Positions 35,383 to 42,843 of a stretch of 64,000 bases of DNA are shown here, piece after piece; the first letter of the stretch is position 1, and every line of letters starts with the position of its first letter. The notes beneath the pieces were generated by a model. It saw nothing but the letters and a program-made list of their open reading frames with translations, was not told the origin of the DNA and did not search any database. A program made the translations under genes and the position numbers. The stretch is from Segniliparus rugosus ATCC BAA-974 (GTDB lineage: Bacteria; Actinomycetota; Actinomycetes; Mycobacteriales; Mycobacteriaceae), in contig NZ_KI391953.1 of assembly GCF_000185725.2 (NCBI RefSeq), forward strand, positions 1,542,750-1,606,749, given 5' to 3'.

Positions 35383-37395
35383 ATGTTTGTTCGTTCTTTT
35401 GATTCGTCTGGTTTGCCTGTGCGGCGGGGTTTGTCTCCGGCTCAGTATCGGAAGTCTGCTGTTGCTGCTGTGTTGGTGGTGTTGGCGGGGTCGTTTTCGG
35501 ATGTGGCTCCGGCGTTCGCGGATCAGCATGGCGGTTCGGGCGGTGGGTCGGGCGGTTCGAGTTCGGGCGGGTCTTCGGGCTCGGGTTCTGCTGGGGGGTC
35601 TTCGTCGGGCGGTTCGGGTTCCTCGGGAGCGGGCGGGTCTTCGGGCGGTGTGAGCTCTGGCGGTTCTGCTAGTTCCTCCGGCTCCTCCTCCTCGGGCTCT
35701 GCCTCGTCGGGCGCCGCTTCGTCGGGCGCCGCTTCGTCGGGGACGACTTCGGCGGGCTCTTCCTCCTCGAGTCCTGCTTCGGCAGGCGCTGCTTCTTCCA
35801 GTCCCGCTTCTTCCAGTGCTGCTTCTTCCAGTCCTGCTTCGGCGGGCGCTGCTTCCTCGAGTCCCGCTTCTTCCAGTGCTGCTTCGTCCAGTCCTGCTTC
35901 GTCGGGTTCTGCGGCTGGGTCTTCTTCTGGCGGCTCTAGCGGCGGTTCGGCGTTGGGCGGCGCTCTGGGCGGCGGCGTGAGCGCTGCCGAACGCGCGGCG
36001 GGCGGCACGGGCACAAGCAACGCCGGCGCCACCACCGCGGGCGCCACCAGCGCCTCGGCCTCGGCCAAACCCGGCGCCACCTCTGGGACCGCCACCACCG
36101 CGGGCACGACAGCGACCAGCCCCGCCACGGGCACCTCGACCGCAGGCACGACCGCGACAAGCCCCGCCACAGGCGCCACCGCCACAGGCACGACCACCGT
36201 CGCCGCCAAACCCAGCACCAACACAAGCGCCGACACAAGCGCCGACACCAGCGCCGCCGTCGCCGCCAAACCCAGCACCACCACGACCGCCGGGACCACC
36301 ACCGCCACCACGCCCACAACAGGAACCACGAACACCACGACAACCACGACAGCCGCGCTGAACCAACTCGGCACAGCAGCCGCCACCACCCTCAGCGCCA
36401 CCACGCCCACCAGCACCACCGCAGCCACCACCACCGCAATCACGCCGGGTCCGCCGAGCACGAGCAGCGATCCTTTGGGGATAGGTGCAGCATGGAATAC
36501 CGCGATCAACGGTGGTATCTCGGGCGCAGCGGTCGGGCGCACGGTCGGCGAATCTCTCGGCGCGACTATTCCCGGCGTGGAGATCCACGTCAGCGGGATC
36601 CTCGGAGGTATCGCAGGCGGAGTTGTCGGCGGTCTCGCCGCAGGCTTCACCGCGACGCAAAACGCGATCACAACTGGAGCCACGTACGGCGCCCAGGTCG
36701 GAACCAATGTTGGCTGGAACGTCGGCGGGATCATCGGCTCGCTCGGCGGGCTAGTTCAGAATCAGCAGGTGATCAGCGCGGTCCAATCCGTCACAGCGCC
36801 CATCGGAAAAGTGATTGGTGCTGTCCTCGGCGGTGTGGCGGGCGTTCCTGTGGGGCTTGGAGCGGCTGCGGCTGGGGCCGTCATCGGCGGCGCGAACGGA
36901 GCTATCGACACGAACCTGTTCGGCACTGCCGGCACGCCGACGATCGGCTCTTCCTTCGGCAGCGGCACGCAGTCGAGCGACCCGTTCGGCTTCGGCCAAG
37001 TCGCGACCATCACGTCGCACATCAACGACGGCAACTGGGCTCCGATCAGCCTCCACGGCTTCATCAACGGCGGCATCGACGGCATCGCGGGCGGGGTGGC
37101 CGCAACGACCATCGGTGTGGGCTTGGGAGCATTGGCGGGGCAGGAGGTGGGCCGGCAGCTCGGCGGAGTGCTGGGCTTCCTCGGCCCGGACGCGGCGAAT
37201 ATCGGCCCGGTGGTCGGCGGCACGATCGGCACAGTGATCGGCATAGGGCTCGGCGGCCTTGTCGGAGCAGGGGTGGGCCTGGCCGAGTTCGGGGTCGCTT
37301 TGGCGAACGGCACGCTCCACACGAGCATCGGCGTCTCGAACCCGACGACGGTCGGAGCTGCGGTCGGCGCGGCTGCGGGCAGCCCTGTCGCGTAA
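35383..37395 (+). CDS. Large secreted Ser/Gly/Thr-rich glycine-zipper protein (copy B)
   Basis: A 670-residue paralogue of copy A on the opposite strand. The first residues after MFVRSFDSSGLPVRRG are the same as in copy A: signal core SAVAAVLVVLAG with cleavage after AFA (about 46), a Gly/Ser/Ala stalk (about 47-205), and a Thr/Ala stalk (about 225-350). The C-terminal domain (about 353-670) has many glycine-zipper segments (SGILGGIAGGVVGGLAAG, VGGTIGTVIGIGLGGLVGAG) but has diverged from copy A apart from short shared motifs such as VGRQLGG. TAGGAG stands about 10 bases before the ATG. The 181 bases upstream show no obvious -10. A terminator follows the stop. Function unknown; surface location is inferred. 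Confidence 0.75.
   Translation: MFVRSFDSSGLPVRRGLSPAQYRKSAVAAVLVVLAGSFSDVAPAFADQHGGSGGGSGGSSSGGSSGSGSAGGSSSGGSGSSGAGGSSGGVSSGGSASSSGSSSSGSASSGAASSGAASSGTTSAGSSSSSPASAGAASSSPASSSAASSSPASAGAASSSPASSSAASSSPASSGSAAGSSSGGSSGGSALGGALGGGVSAAERAAGGTGTSNAGATTAGATSASASAKPGATSGTATTAGTTATSPATGTSTAGTTATSPATGATATGTTTVAAKPSTNTSADTSADTSAAVAAKPSTTTTAGTTTATTPTTGTTNTTTTTTAALNQLGTAAATTLSATTPTSTTAATTTAITPGPPSTSSDPLGIGAAWNTAINGGISGAAVGRTVGESLGATIPGVEIHVSGILGGIAGGVVGGLAAGFTATQNAITTGATYGAQVGTNVGWNVGGIIGSLGGLVQNQQVISAVQSVTAPIGKVIGAVLGGVAGVPVGLGAAAAGAVIGGANGAIDTNLFGTAGTPTIGSSFGSGTQSSDPFGFGQVATITSHINDGNWAPISLHGFINGGIDGIAGGVAATTIGVGLGALAGQEVGRQLGGVLGFLGPDAANIGPVVGGTIGTVIGIGLGGLVGAGVGLAEFGVALANGTLHTSIGVSNPTTVGAAVGAAAGSPVA
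35387..36438 (+). repeat. Inverted repeat arm 2 (5' half of copy B)
   Basis: Reverse-complement partner of 30620-31776. The two arms flank about 3.6 kb containing the AT-rich tract, the FAD monooxygenase and the acyltransferase. Recombination between them would invert that segment and exchange the promoters and 5' halves of copies A and B. Confidence 0.85.
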
Positions 37396-37398
37396 GGG

Positions 37399-37442
37399 CG
37401 TCGTCCGCCCCGCGGCCGTCAGCGGCTCCGGGGCGGACGACG
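37399..37442 (+). terminator. Hairpin after copy B
   Basis: Stem of 14 bp (arm CGTCGTCCGCCCCG), with an inner GCCG/CGGC hairpin in the loop, begins 4 bases after the stop of copy B. It lies directly in front of the carboxylesterase reading frame. Confidence 0.7.
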
Positions 37443-37474
37443 CGGGGCGGCCCCGCGTCGAAGTCGCGCAAGGG

Positions 37475-38974
37475 GTGCTGCGCGGGGTCCGAGAAGGAGG
37501 CTTCGCGCGTTTCAACGGCGTGCCGTACGCGCAGCCGCCCGTCGGCGGCTTGCGATTCCGGGCCCCGCAGCCGCTGGAGCCCTGGGCGGGCGAGCGCGAA
37601 GCGGTCGGCTACAGCCCGCGCTGTCCCCAGCCGAAAGGAACGCTGTCCGCTCCGGCGGCCAAGAACGTCCCTCCGTCCGAAGACTGTCTGCGCCTGCACA
37701 TCGTCACTCGCGCCGAACCGGGCGAGAAACGCCCGGTCATGGTGTTCTTCCACGGAGGGTCCAACCTCATGGGCGAATCCTCCTGGGCGACCTTCGGCGG
37801 CGAGTCGCTTCTGCGCAGGAGCGACGTCGTGCTGGTCGGCGTGAACTTTCGCCTCGGCGCGTTCGGGTTCGTGCACTTCGGCGAACTCGGCGGCTCGGGG
37901 AGGCCGTTCGACGACAACCTCGGTCTGCGGGACGCGCTCGCCGCGTTGCGCTGGACGCAAGAAAACATCGCGGCGTTCGGCGGCGATCCGGACAACATCA
38001 CCATCTGGGGGCAGTCGTCCGGGGCTGGCACGGTGCTCGCGCTGATGGCGGCTCCGGAGGCCGGTGGATTGTTCGCCAGGGCCATCGCGCAGAGCCCCCC
38101 GGCGGGCACGGTGCTCGAACGGGAGGACGCGCGGCTCTACGCGCGATGGTTCTGCGAAGCCCTCGGAGCCGAGCCGGGAGAAGCAGGGGCCGCGCTTGCC
38201 CGCGCGACCTCGGACGAACTTCTCGCCGCCTCGCTGCGGCTCGGCGAGCTGGTCGCCAGGCGGCGGCGAGGGGCAAGGTGCCTCGCGCCGCTGGTGGACG
38301 GCGTGTTGCTGCCGCGCCGGATCGTCGACGCGTTCTCGCTCGGCCACGCGCATCGCAAGCCGCTCGTCATCGGCACGAACCGAGACGATGTGGCGGCTAC
38401 GCTGGGCGGTCGCAAGCTCGTCGCCGAGCGCGAAGACCTCACGGCGGTGGTCGCCGCGATGGATCCGGGCGCGGCGGAACGAATCAGGGCCGTGTATCCT
38501 CGGCCGGCCAAGCGGCGATCTGCGATCTCGTTCATCGGGGACGTGCGTTATTGGATCCCCTCGCTCGCGGTGGCGCAAGCCCACAGCGGCTTTGCGCCGA
38601 CGTATATGTACCGCTTCGACTGGTCGAGCCGCCTCACAAGGCTTTTGGGCCTCGGGGCGACGCACGGGATCGAACTCGGCGCTTGCTTTCCGGACGCGGG
38701 CGGCCCGTTCGCAGCCGCGCTGCTCGCGCTCGGCGGGCGGGCGACGCTGCGGCAGACCACCGAGCATCTGCAGCGCCGATGGCTCCGGTTCGCCGAAGGC
38801 GCGGCCCCCGACGAGAATTGGCCGCAGTACTGCCCGGAGGAGCGCCGGACGCTGATCCTGGACGCCGCGCCGAGGCTGGAGTCCGATCCTTGGCCCGACC
38901 GGCGGGCGTGCTGGTCCGGGTTCGACGTCGCCAGCCTCAACCATGTCGCGAGCATGGGGGACTGGCGAGCCTGA
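37475..38974 (+). CDS. Type B carboxylesterase (start uncertain)
   Basis: A carboxylesterase/lipase of the cholinesterase-like family. Oxyanion motif FFHGGSNLMG, nucleophile Ser181 in WGQSSGAG (numbered from 37475), and the segment IGTNRDDVAATLGG as in this family; a late GATHGIELG holds the catalytic His. The similarity already begins at about 37455 (RPRVEVAQGVLRGV), but the only ordinary start codons are GTG 37475, which trims the first strand, or TTG 37259, which would overlap copy B by about 137 bases and read through its terminator. The native 5' end may have been lost when copy B came to lie upstream. No signal peptide is visible. Confidence 0.65.
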   Translation: MLRGVREGGFARFNGVPYAQPPVGGLRFRAPQPLEPWAGEREAVGYSPRCPQPKGTLSAPAAKNVPPSEDCLRLHIVTRAEPGEKRPVMVFFHGGSNLMGESSWATFGGESLLRRSDVVLVGVNFRLGAFGFVHFGELGGSGRPFDDNLGLRDALAALRWTQENIAAFGGDPDNITIWGQSSGAGTVLALMAAPEAGGLFARAIAQSPPAGTVLEREDARLYARWFCEALGAEPGEAGAALARATSDELLAASLRLGELVARRRRGARCLAPLVDGVLLPRRIVDAFSLGHAHRKPLVIGTNRDDVAATLGGRKLVAEREDLTAVVAAMDPGAAERIRAVYPRPAKRRSAISFIGDVRYWIPSLAVAQAHSGFAPTYMYRFDWSSRLTRLLGLGATHGIELGACFPDAGGPFAAALLALGGRATLRQTTEHLQRRWLRFAEGAAPDENWPQYCPEERRTLILDAAPRLESDPWPDRRACWSGFDVASLNHVASMGDWRA

Positions 38975-38998
38975 TGCGCGTCCGAGCGAACTCGGCGT

Positions 38999-40180
38999 TC
39001 AGCCCTGCTCGTACTCGGGGAGCCGGAAGGACCGGCCGACGGCGAGCGCTCGTTCCGCGACGATCTTGCTGACGAACGGCAAGCGCAGCGCGTGGAGCGA
39101 GAGGCGGCGGACCGCCCTGCCGAAGGGCCCCGTCGGGGCTTCCGCCTTCAGGCTGTCGATGGCGAGTTTCTTGCAGCGCGCGGCGTAAGGCATGAGCAGC
39201 TGCTGATAACGGGCGAAGGCGGCGCGATGGTCGCCTCGCGCCGCGCGCAGCTCATGGGCCAGCACGTACGCGCCGACGACCGCGAGCGAGGTGCCCATGC
39301 CCGAGCGCGGGGAGGCGCACCAGGCGGCGTCGCCGATGAGGGCGATTCTGCCCCGGCTGTATTCGGCCAGGTGCACTTGGGCGATAGTGTCGAAATACAC
39401 CGGGTCGGCGGTGGCGAGCGCGCGCAGGATGTTCGGGACCTCCCAGCCCAGCCCGGCGTACCGTTCGGCGAACAGCCGCCGGTTGCCCTCGGTGTCCCGA
39501 TAGTCGAAAGCGAGGTCGTGCGCTGCCATGTACAGCATCGCCCGCGCGGGCTGGTCCGGCTCGACGCCTTGCAGCCCCGCCATTCTGCCGGGGCTTTCGA
39601 GGAAGATCCCGCGATGGTCGATGTTCAGATGGTTTTCGATGTCGAAATAGCAGAAGCATTGGCCGAGCTGGGTGACGAACTGCTCCTCCGGCCCGAAGAC
39701 GAGCGCGCGCAGGCCGGAATGCAGTCCGTCCGCGCCGATCACGAGGTCGTAGGTTTCCGCGCTGCCGTCGCTGAAGGTCGCCGCGACCTTCTCGCCCTGG
39801 TCGTCGAGACCTGTGATCCGGGTTCCGAAACGGTATTCGGTCTGGTCCCGCACCGCGTCGTGCAGGATGCGGGCCAGACTGCCCCAGACGATTTCGAGCT
39901 CGCCGCTGGACACTTCCGCGGGCTCTTCGGCGATGGGGCGGCCCTGTTCGTCGACGATGGTCGCCGGGCCCATGCCCGTGGCTTGGGCGCGGACATGGGC
40001 GAGGACGCCCATCTTCTCTAGGACTGCGATGGAGGGGCCCCGGAAATCGACTGCTTGTCCGCCGACACGCAGGGCCGGGGCCTGCTCGACGATGGTGGTG
40101 GCGTGTCCGTGCCGGTTCAACCAGAAGGCGAGGGCCGGTCCGGCGACCCCGCCGCCGGAGATGAGGACGCTCAAAGCCAT
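38999..40180 (-). CDS. FAD-dependent monooxygenase (second copy)
   Basis: A 393-residue group A flavoprotein monooxygenase closely related in layout to the one at 32671. FAD motif GGGVAG (residues 9-14), VGGQAVDFRGPSIAVLEKMG (compare SGGQAIDIRGSAVTVIERMG in the other copy), DG motif VIGADGLHSGLRAL, GD motif LIGDAAWCASPRSGMGTSLAV. Start supported by a TAGGCT element 6 bases upstream. Convergent with the carboxylesterase. Substrate unknown. Confidence 0.85.
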   Translation of the reverse strand: MALSVLISGGGVAGPALAFWLNRHGHATTIVEQAPALRVGGQAVDFRGPSIAVLEKMGVLAHVRAQATGMGPATIVDEQGRPIAEEPAEVSSGELEIVWGSLARILHDAVRDQTEYRFGTRITGLDDQGEKVAATFSDGSAETYDLVIGADGLHSGLRALVFGPEEQFVTQLGQCFCYFDIENHLNIDHRGIFLESPGRMAGLQGVEPDQPARAMLYMAAHDLAFDYRDTEGNRRLFAERYAGLGWEVPNILRALATADPVYFDTIAQVHLAEYSRGRIALIGDAAWCASPRSGMGTSLAVVGAYVLAHELRAARGDHRAAFARYQQLLMPYAARCKKLAIDSLKAEAPTGPFGRAVRRLSLHALRLPFVSKIVAERALAVGRSFRLPEYEQG

Positions 40181-40186
40181 GAGCGG

Positions 40187-40192
40187 AGCCTA
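40187..40192 (-). promoter_or_regulatory. -10 element of a leaderless transcript, sharing the mntH stop codon
   Basis: Minus-strand TAGGCT sits 6 bases before ATG 40180. Its first three bases are the TAG stop codon of mntH, so the promoter of the monooxygenase gene is embedded in the end of mntH. Confidence 0.55.
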
Positions 40193-41419
40193 ACTTTTCA
40201 CAGTCAGCCAGATCAAGAGAATATTCAGCCCGCTGATCAGTATCGCGATCAGCCAGCCGAGGCCGAGCGTGGTCTTCGTGTTGACGGATTCGCCCATGAT
40301 CAAAGGGTCGCTGGTGAGCCGGACGAGCGGGATGAGCGCGAAGGGGATCCCGAAGGAGAGCACGACCTGGGAGAGGACCAGTGCCTCGGAGAGGTTCGCG
40401 CCGAGCGCGATGACCACGAGCGCGGGGGCGAGGGTGACGAGCCTGCGCGCGAGCAGCGGAATTTTCGAGCGCAGAAGCCCGTGCATGATCATCGCGCCCG
40501 CGTACGCTCCGACGGAGCTCGAAGCGAGCCCGGAGGCCAGGAGGCCGACTGCGAGGCAGAGCCCGGCGAGCGGGCCCACCCGCTCGCTGATGGCGGCGTG
40601 CGCGCTTTCGATGGAATCCACGCCGGTGACGCCTTGGAGGTTCTGCGCCGCGACGAGCAGCATCGCGAGGTTCACTGTTCCGGCGAGCACCATCGCGAAG
40701 CCGACGTCCCAGCGGGTGGCTCGGAGCAGCTGGCCGCGCTGTCGGGCGTCGACTGGCCCGTGCCGGTCTTTCGCGAGCCCGGAGTGCAGGTAGACGGCGT
40801 GCGGCATCACGGTCGCGCCGAGCATGGCGGCGGCGATCAGGACGCTGCCCGTGCCGTGGAAGCGGGGGAGCAGCCCGCCGACGACGTCGCCCGCTTCGGG
40901 CGGGGCGATGACCAAGCCCGCGAGAAAGCCGACGGCGATGATCGAGAGCAATCCGATGATCATCCGTTCGAAGGCGCGTTGGCCTTCGCGGTCCTTCATG
41001 AGGAGCAGAACCATGCTCACCACACCGGTGAGGACGCCGCCGACCAGCGGCGGCAGCCCGAAGAGCAGGTGCAGCGCGATTGCGCCGCCGACGACTTCCG
41101 CGAGGTCGGTGGCCATGGCGACGACTTCGGCTTGCGCCCAGTAGGCGATTCGGGAGGGTTTGGACAGGCGGGCCCCCACCGCCTCGGGCAGCGTCATGCC
41201 CGAGACGACGCCGAGTTTGGCCGAAAGGTACTGCACCAGACAGGCCATGAGGTTGGCTACGACGATCACCCAGACCAAGAGGAAGCCGTAGTCCGCCCCG
41301 GCGGCGACATTGGCGGCGACGTTGCCGGGGTCCACGTACGCGATGGCCGCCACGAAAGCCGGGCCAAGGAGCGACACGAGCGGACGCGGCGAGGAGGTCC
41401 GGATGTTCACGGCTGTCAT
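40190..41419 (-). CDS. mntH: Nramp-family Mn2+/Fe2+ : H+ symporter MntH
   Basis: A 409-residue Nramp transporter with 11 hydrophobic helices. Metal-site motifs: helix 1 YVDPGN (residues 28-33) and helix 6 GATVMPHAVYLHS (the Met-Pro-His metal site). The family drives divalent metal uptake with protons. ATG 41419 has no strong ribosome site. The next gene on the strand (FAD monooxygenase) begins 10 bases after the stop and has its own -10. A palindromic sequence upstream may be a metal-regulator site. Confidence 0.93.
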   Translation of the reverse strand: MTAVNIRTSSPRPLVSLLGPAFVAAIAYVDPGNVAANVAAGADYGFLLVWVIVVANLMACLVQYLSAKLGVVSGMTLPEAVGARLSKPSRIAYWAQAEVVAMATDLAEVVGGAIALHLLFGLPPLVGGVLTGVVSMVLLLMKDREGQRAFERMIIGLLSIIAVGFLAGLVIAPPEAGDVVGGLLPRFHGTGSVLIAAAMLGATVMPHAVYLHSGLAKDRHGPVDARQRGQLLRATRWDVGFAMVLAGTVNLAMLLVAAQNLQGVTGVDSIESAHAAISERVGPLAGLCLAVGLLASGLASSSVGAYAGAMIMHGLLRSKIPLLARRLVTLAPALVVIALGANLSEALVLSQVVLSFGIPFALIPLVRLTSDPLIMGESVNTKTTLGLGWLIAILISGLNILLIWLTVKS

Positions 41420-41439
41420 CGTACAGCCGAAGTAAAAAG

Positions 41440-41453
41440 TTCGTCTAGCCGAA
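41440..41453 (-). promoter_or_regulatory. Possible metal-regulator operator upstream of mntH
   Basis: TTCGTCTAGCCGAA is an imperfect 14-base palindrome (one mismatched pair) about 20 bases upstream of the mntH ATG. A related half, TTCGGCTGTACG, is repeated directly at the start. Position suits an MntR-like repressor; the identity of the regulator is a guess. Confidence 0.3.
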
Positions 41454-41957
41454 AACTGGTGATAGCGGCGACACCGAGGACGATCGGGCCGTGTGGGCGG
41501 TCAGGCGCGGGTCTTCGGAGTCCGTCCGATCCTCCGAATCCTCTCGGCACGAGCCCTCGAAGCTCACGCCGCCCTCGCAGAACCGCTGGACCGGCCCGGG
41601 GCACTCGCCGTTCACGCTCGCGCCGCCGCCCGCGCAGGGCGCGCTGCGCGGGCATCGGTTCCAGACGCTCATCCCGCCGTCCGGGCACTCGTGCTCGGGG
41701 AAATCGGGGACGCATCGTCCTGTGACCGCGCTCGGCGCGTTGCCGGGCAGGCAGGGCGGGGGTCCGTCGTCCTCGTCCGAACCGGCGCCGTCCTCGGGGC
41801 CGTCGGAGTCGTCCGCCGTCGCGCTCGCGAGCCCCGCGGCAGGGGCGCTCGTGGCGGCGGGGGCCGCAAGCGCCTCGGCCGGGGTCGCGATTGGCGTGTA
41901 GGCGATTGCGGTCACAAAGACCAAGACCGCTTTCGCCGCAGTCCTCCACGAGACCAT
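41445..41957 (-). CDS. Secreted cysteine-rich repeat protein
   Basis: A 170-residue exported protein of unknown family. ATG 41957 (GGGAG upstream) gives a signal peptide (AAKAVLVFVTAIAYTPIATPAEALA, cleavage near ALA-AP). An acidic linker (DDSDGPEDGAGSDEDDG) is followed by four short modules, each with one Cys pair: CLPGNAPSAVTGRC, CPDGGMSVWNRC, CAGGGASVNGEC, CEGGVSFEGSC. The even spacing suggests four small disulfide loops. The tail is Ser/Thr/Asp-rich. The stop lies within the mntH promoter region. Function unknown; it may bind metal or cell-wall sugar, but this is only speculation. Confidence 0.6.
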   Translation of the reverse strand: MVSWRTAAKAVLVFVTAIAYTPIATPAEALAAPAATSAPAAGLASATADDSDGPEDGAGSDEDDGPPPCLPGNAPSAVTGRCVPDFPEHECPDGGMSVWNRCPRSAPCAGGGASVNGECPGPVQRFCEGGVSFEGSCREDSEDRTDSEDPRLTAHTARSSSVSPLSPVFG

Positions 41958-42092
41958 ACGCACGTCACTCCCTTGTCGTTCTTCAATAGCGTTGCGCCCA
42001 GCGTTATCCGAGGTCATCTAGGCCGCAGACGGATCAGTGATGCTGCTCACGATACCGCACCGTTCGGCGAGCGGCGCGAGCACGTCTGGGGA

Positions 42093-42098
42093 TAAAAT
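42093..42098 (+). promoter_or_regulatory. -10 element of a leaderless transcript (sensor-domain lipoprotein)
   Basis: TAAAAT sits 7 bases before ATG 42106 in an A/T run, with no ribosome site. Confidence 0.55.
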
Positions 42099-42105
42099 TT
42101 TTTCG

Positions 42106-42831
42106 ATGCGCAGCGAGGTGAGAACAGCCTTGGGAGCGCTGCTGTGCGGCGTTCTTCTCGCCGCATGCGGCAAAGCCGGGACCACTGGCACGGCCTCGGT
42201 CGCGACGGCCATCGCGCAATCCGCGCCGAGGGGGGCCGCGCCGCCGCCCTCGGCTCCGGAACCGGACCCGCTCGCCCCGGAGGAGATCGGGAAAGTCCTG
42301 CTCGGAAAGGCAGACCTCGCCAAGGCGCTCGGCCGGAAACTCGTCGGCGAGCAAGAGGCGAGCACGCCGTTCCCGGATCAGCGGGTGACCCCGGACGTCT
42401 GCATGACGGCCGTCGACATCGGGTTCAAGCGGCAGCTCGGGGACCGATGGTCCAGCTTCGCCTACTACTACGCGCGCACGCCGAAGGAGGAGGGGGCGGT
42501 CGAGGTGGTCGCTGAGGCCGCCGCGATCTACCCAACGCGTAAAGCGGCGGCGGCGGCGCTCGACGCGTTGGGCGAAGACCTCGGGAAATGCTCCGGCTCG
42601 CAGGCTGTGCAGCACGCGGCGAAGGAGCAGGTGTGGCGGGTCGTCTCGGCTCCGGTGCAGCTCAAGCGAATCGTGTGGACCACGGCGCAGCAGGATTCGC
42701 GCGACTGGCATTGCGATTATCAGGCGCAGGCGCTCGCCAACATGTTTTTCTCGGTGATGTTCTGCCAGCGGGGCGACGCGGGCGGCATGGCCGCGAGCCT
42801 GATGAGGGCAATCGCGAGCAGGGTTGAGTGA
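42106..42831 (+). CDS. Lipoprotein with PknH-like extracellular sensor domain
   Basis: A 241-residue lipoprotein. Lipobox LLAAC gives Cys21. After an Ala/Pro linker (about 25-60) comes a domain of about 175 residues with the PknH_C-like pattern: LLGKADLAKALG..., PDVCMTAVDIGFKRQLGDRWSSFAYYYAR, AAIYPTRKAAAAALDALGEDLGKC, and a late WHCDYQAQALANMFFSVMFC. Conserved cysteines (in PDVC, GKC, WHC and MFC) would form two disulfides as in the PknH sensor. Such stand-alone domains are thought to sense an envelope ligand. A related gene follows directly. Confidence 0.7.
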   Translation: MRSEVRTALGALLCGVLLAACGKAGTTGTASVATAIAQSAPRGAAPPPSAPEPDPLAPEEIGKVLLGKADLAKALGRKLVGEQEASTPFPDQRVTPDVCMTAVDIGFKRQLGDRWSSFAYYYARTPKEEGAVEVVAEAAAIYPTRKAAAAALDALGEDLGKCSGSQAVQHAAKEQVWRVVSAPVQLKRIVWTTAQQDSRDWHCDYQAQALANMFFSVMFCQRGDAGGMAASLMRAIASRVE

Positions 42832-42837
42832 GATAAT
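42832..42837 (+). promoter_or_regulatory. Possible -10 element for the second sensor-domain gene
   Basis: GATAAT sits 6 bases before ATG 42844, a one-base variant of TANNNT. It overlaps the stop region of the preceding gene. Confidence 0.35.
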
Positions 42838-42843
42838 CGCCTG

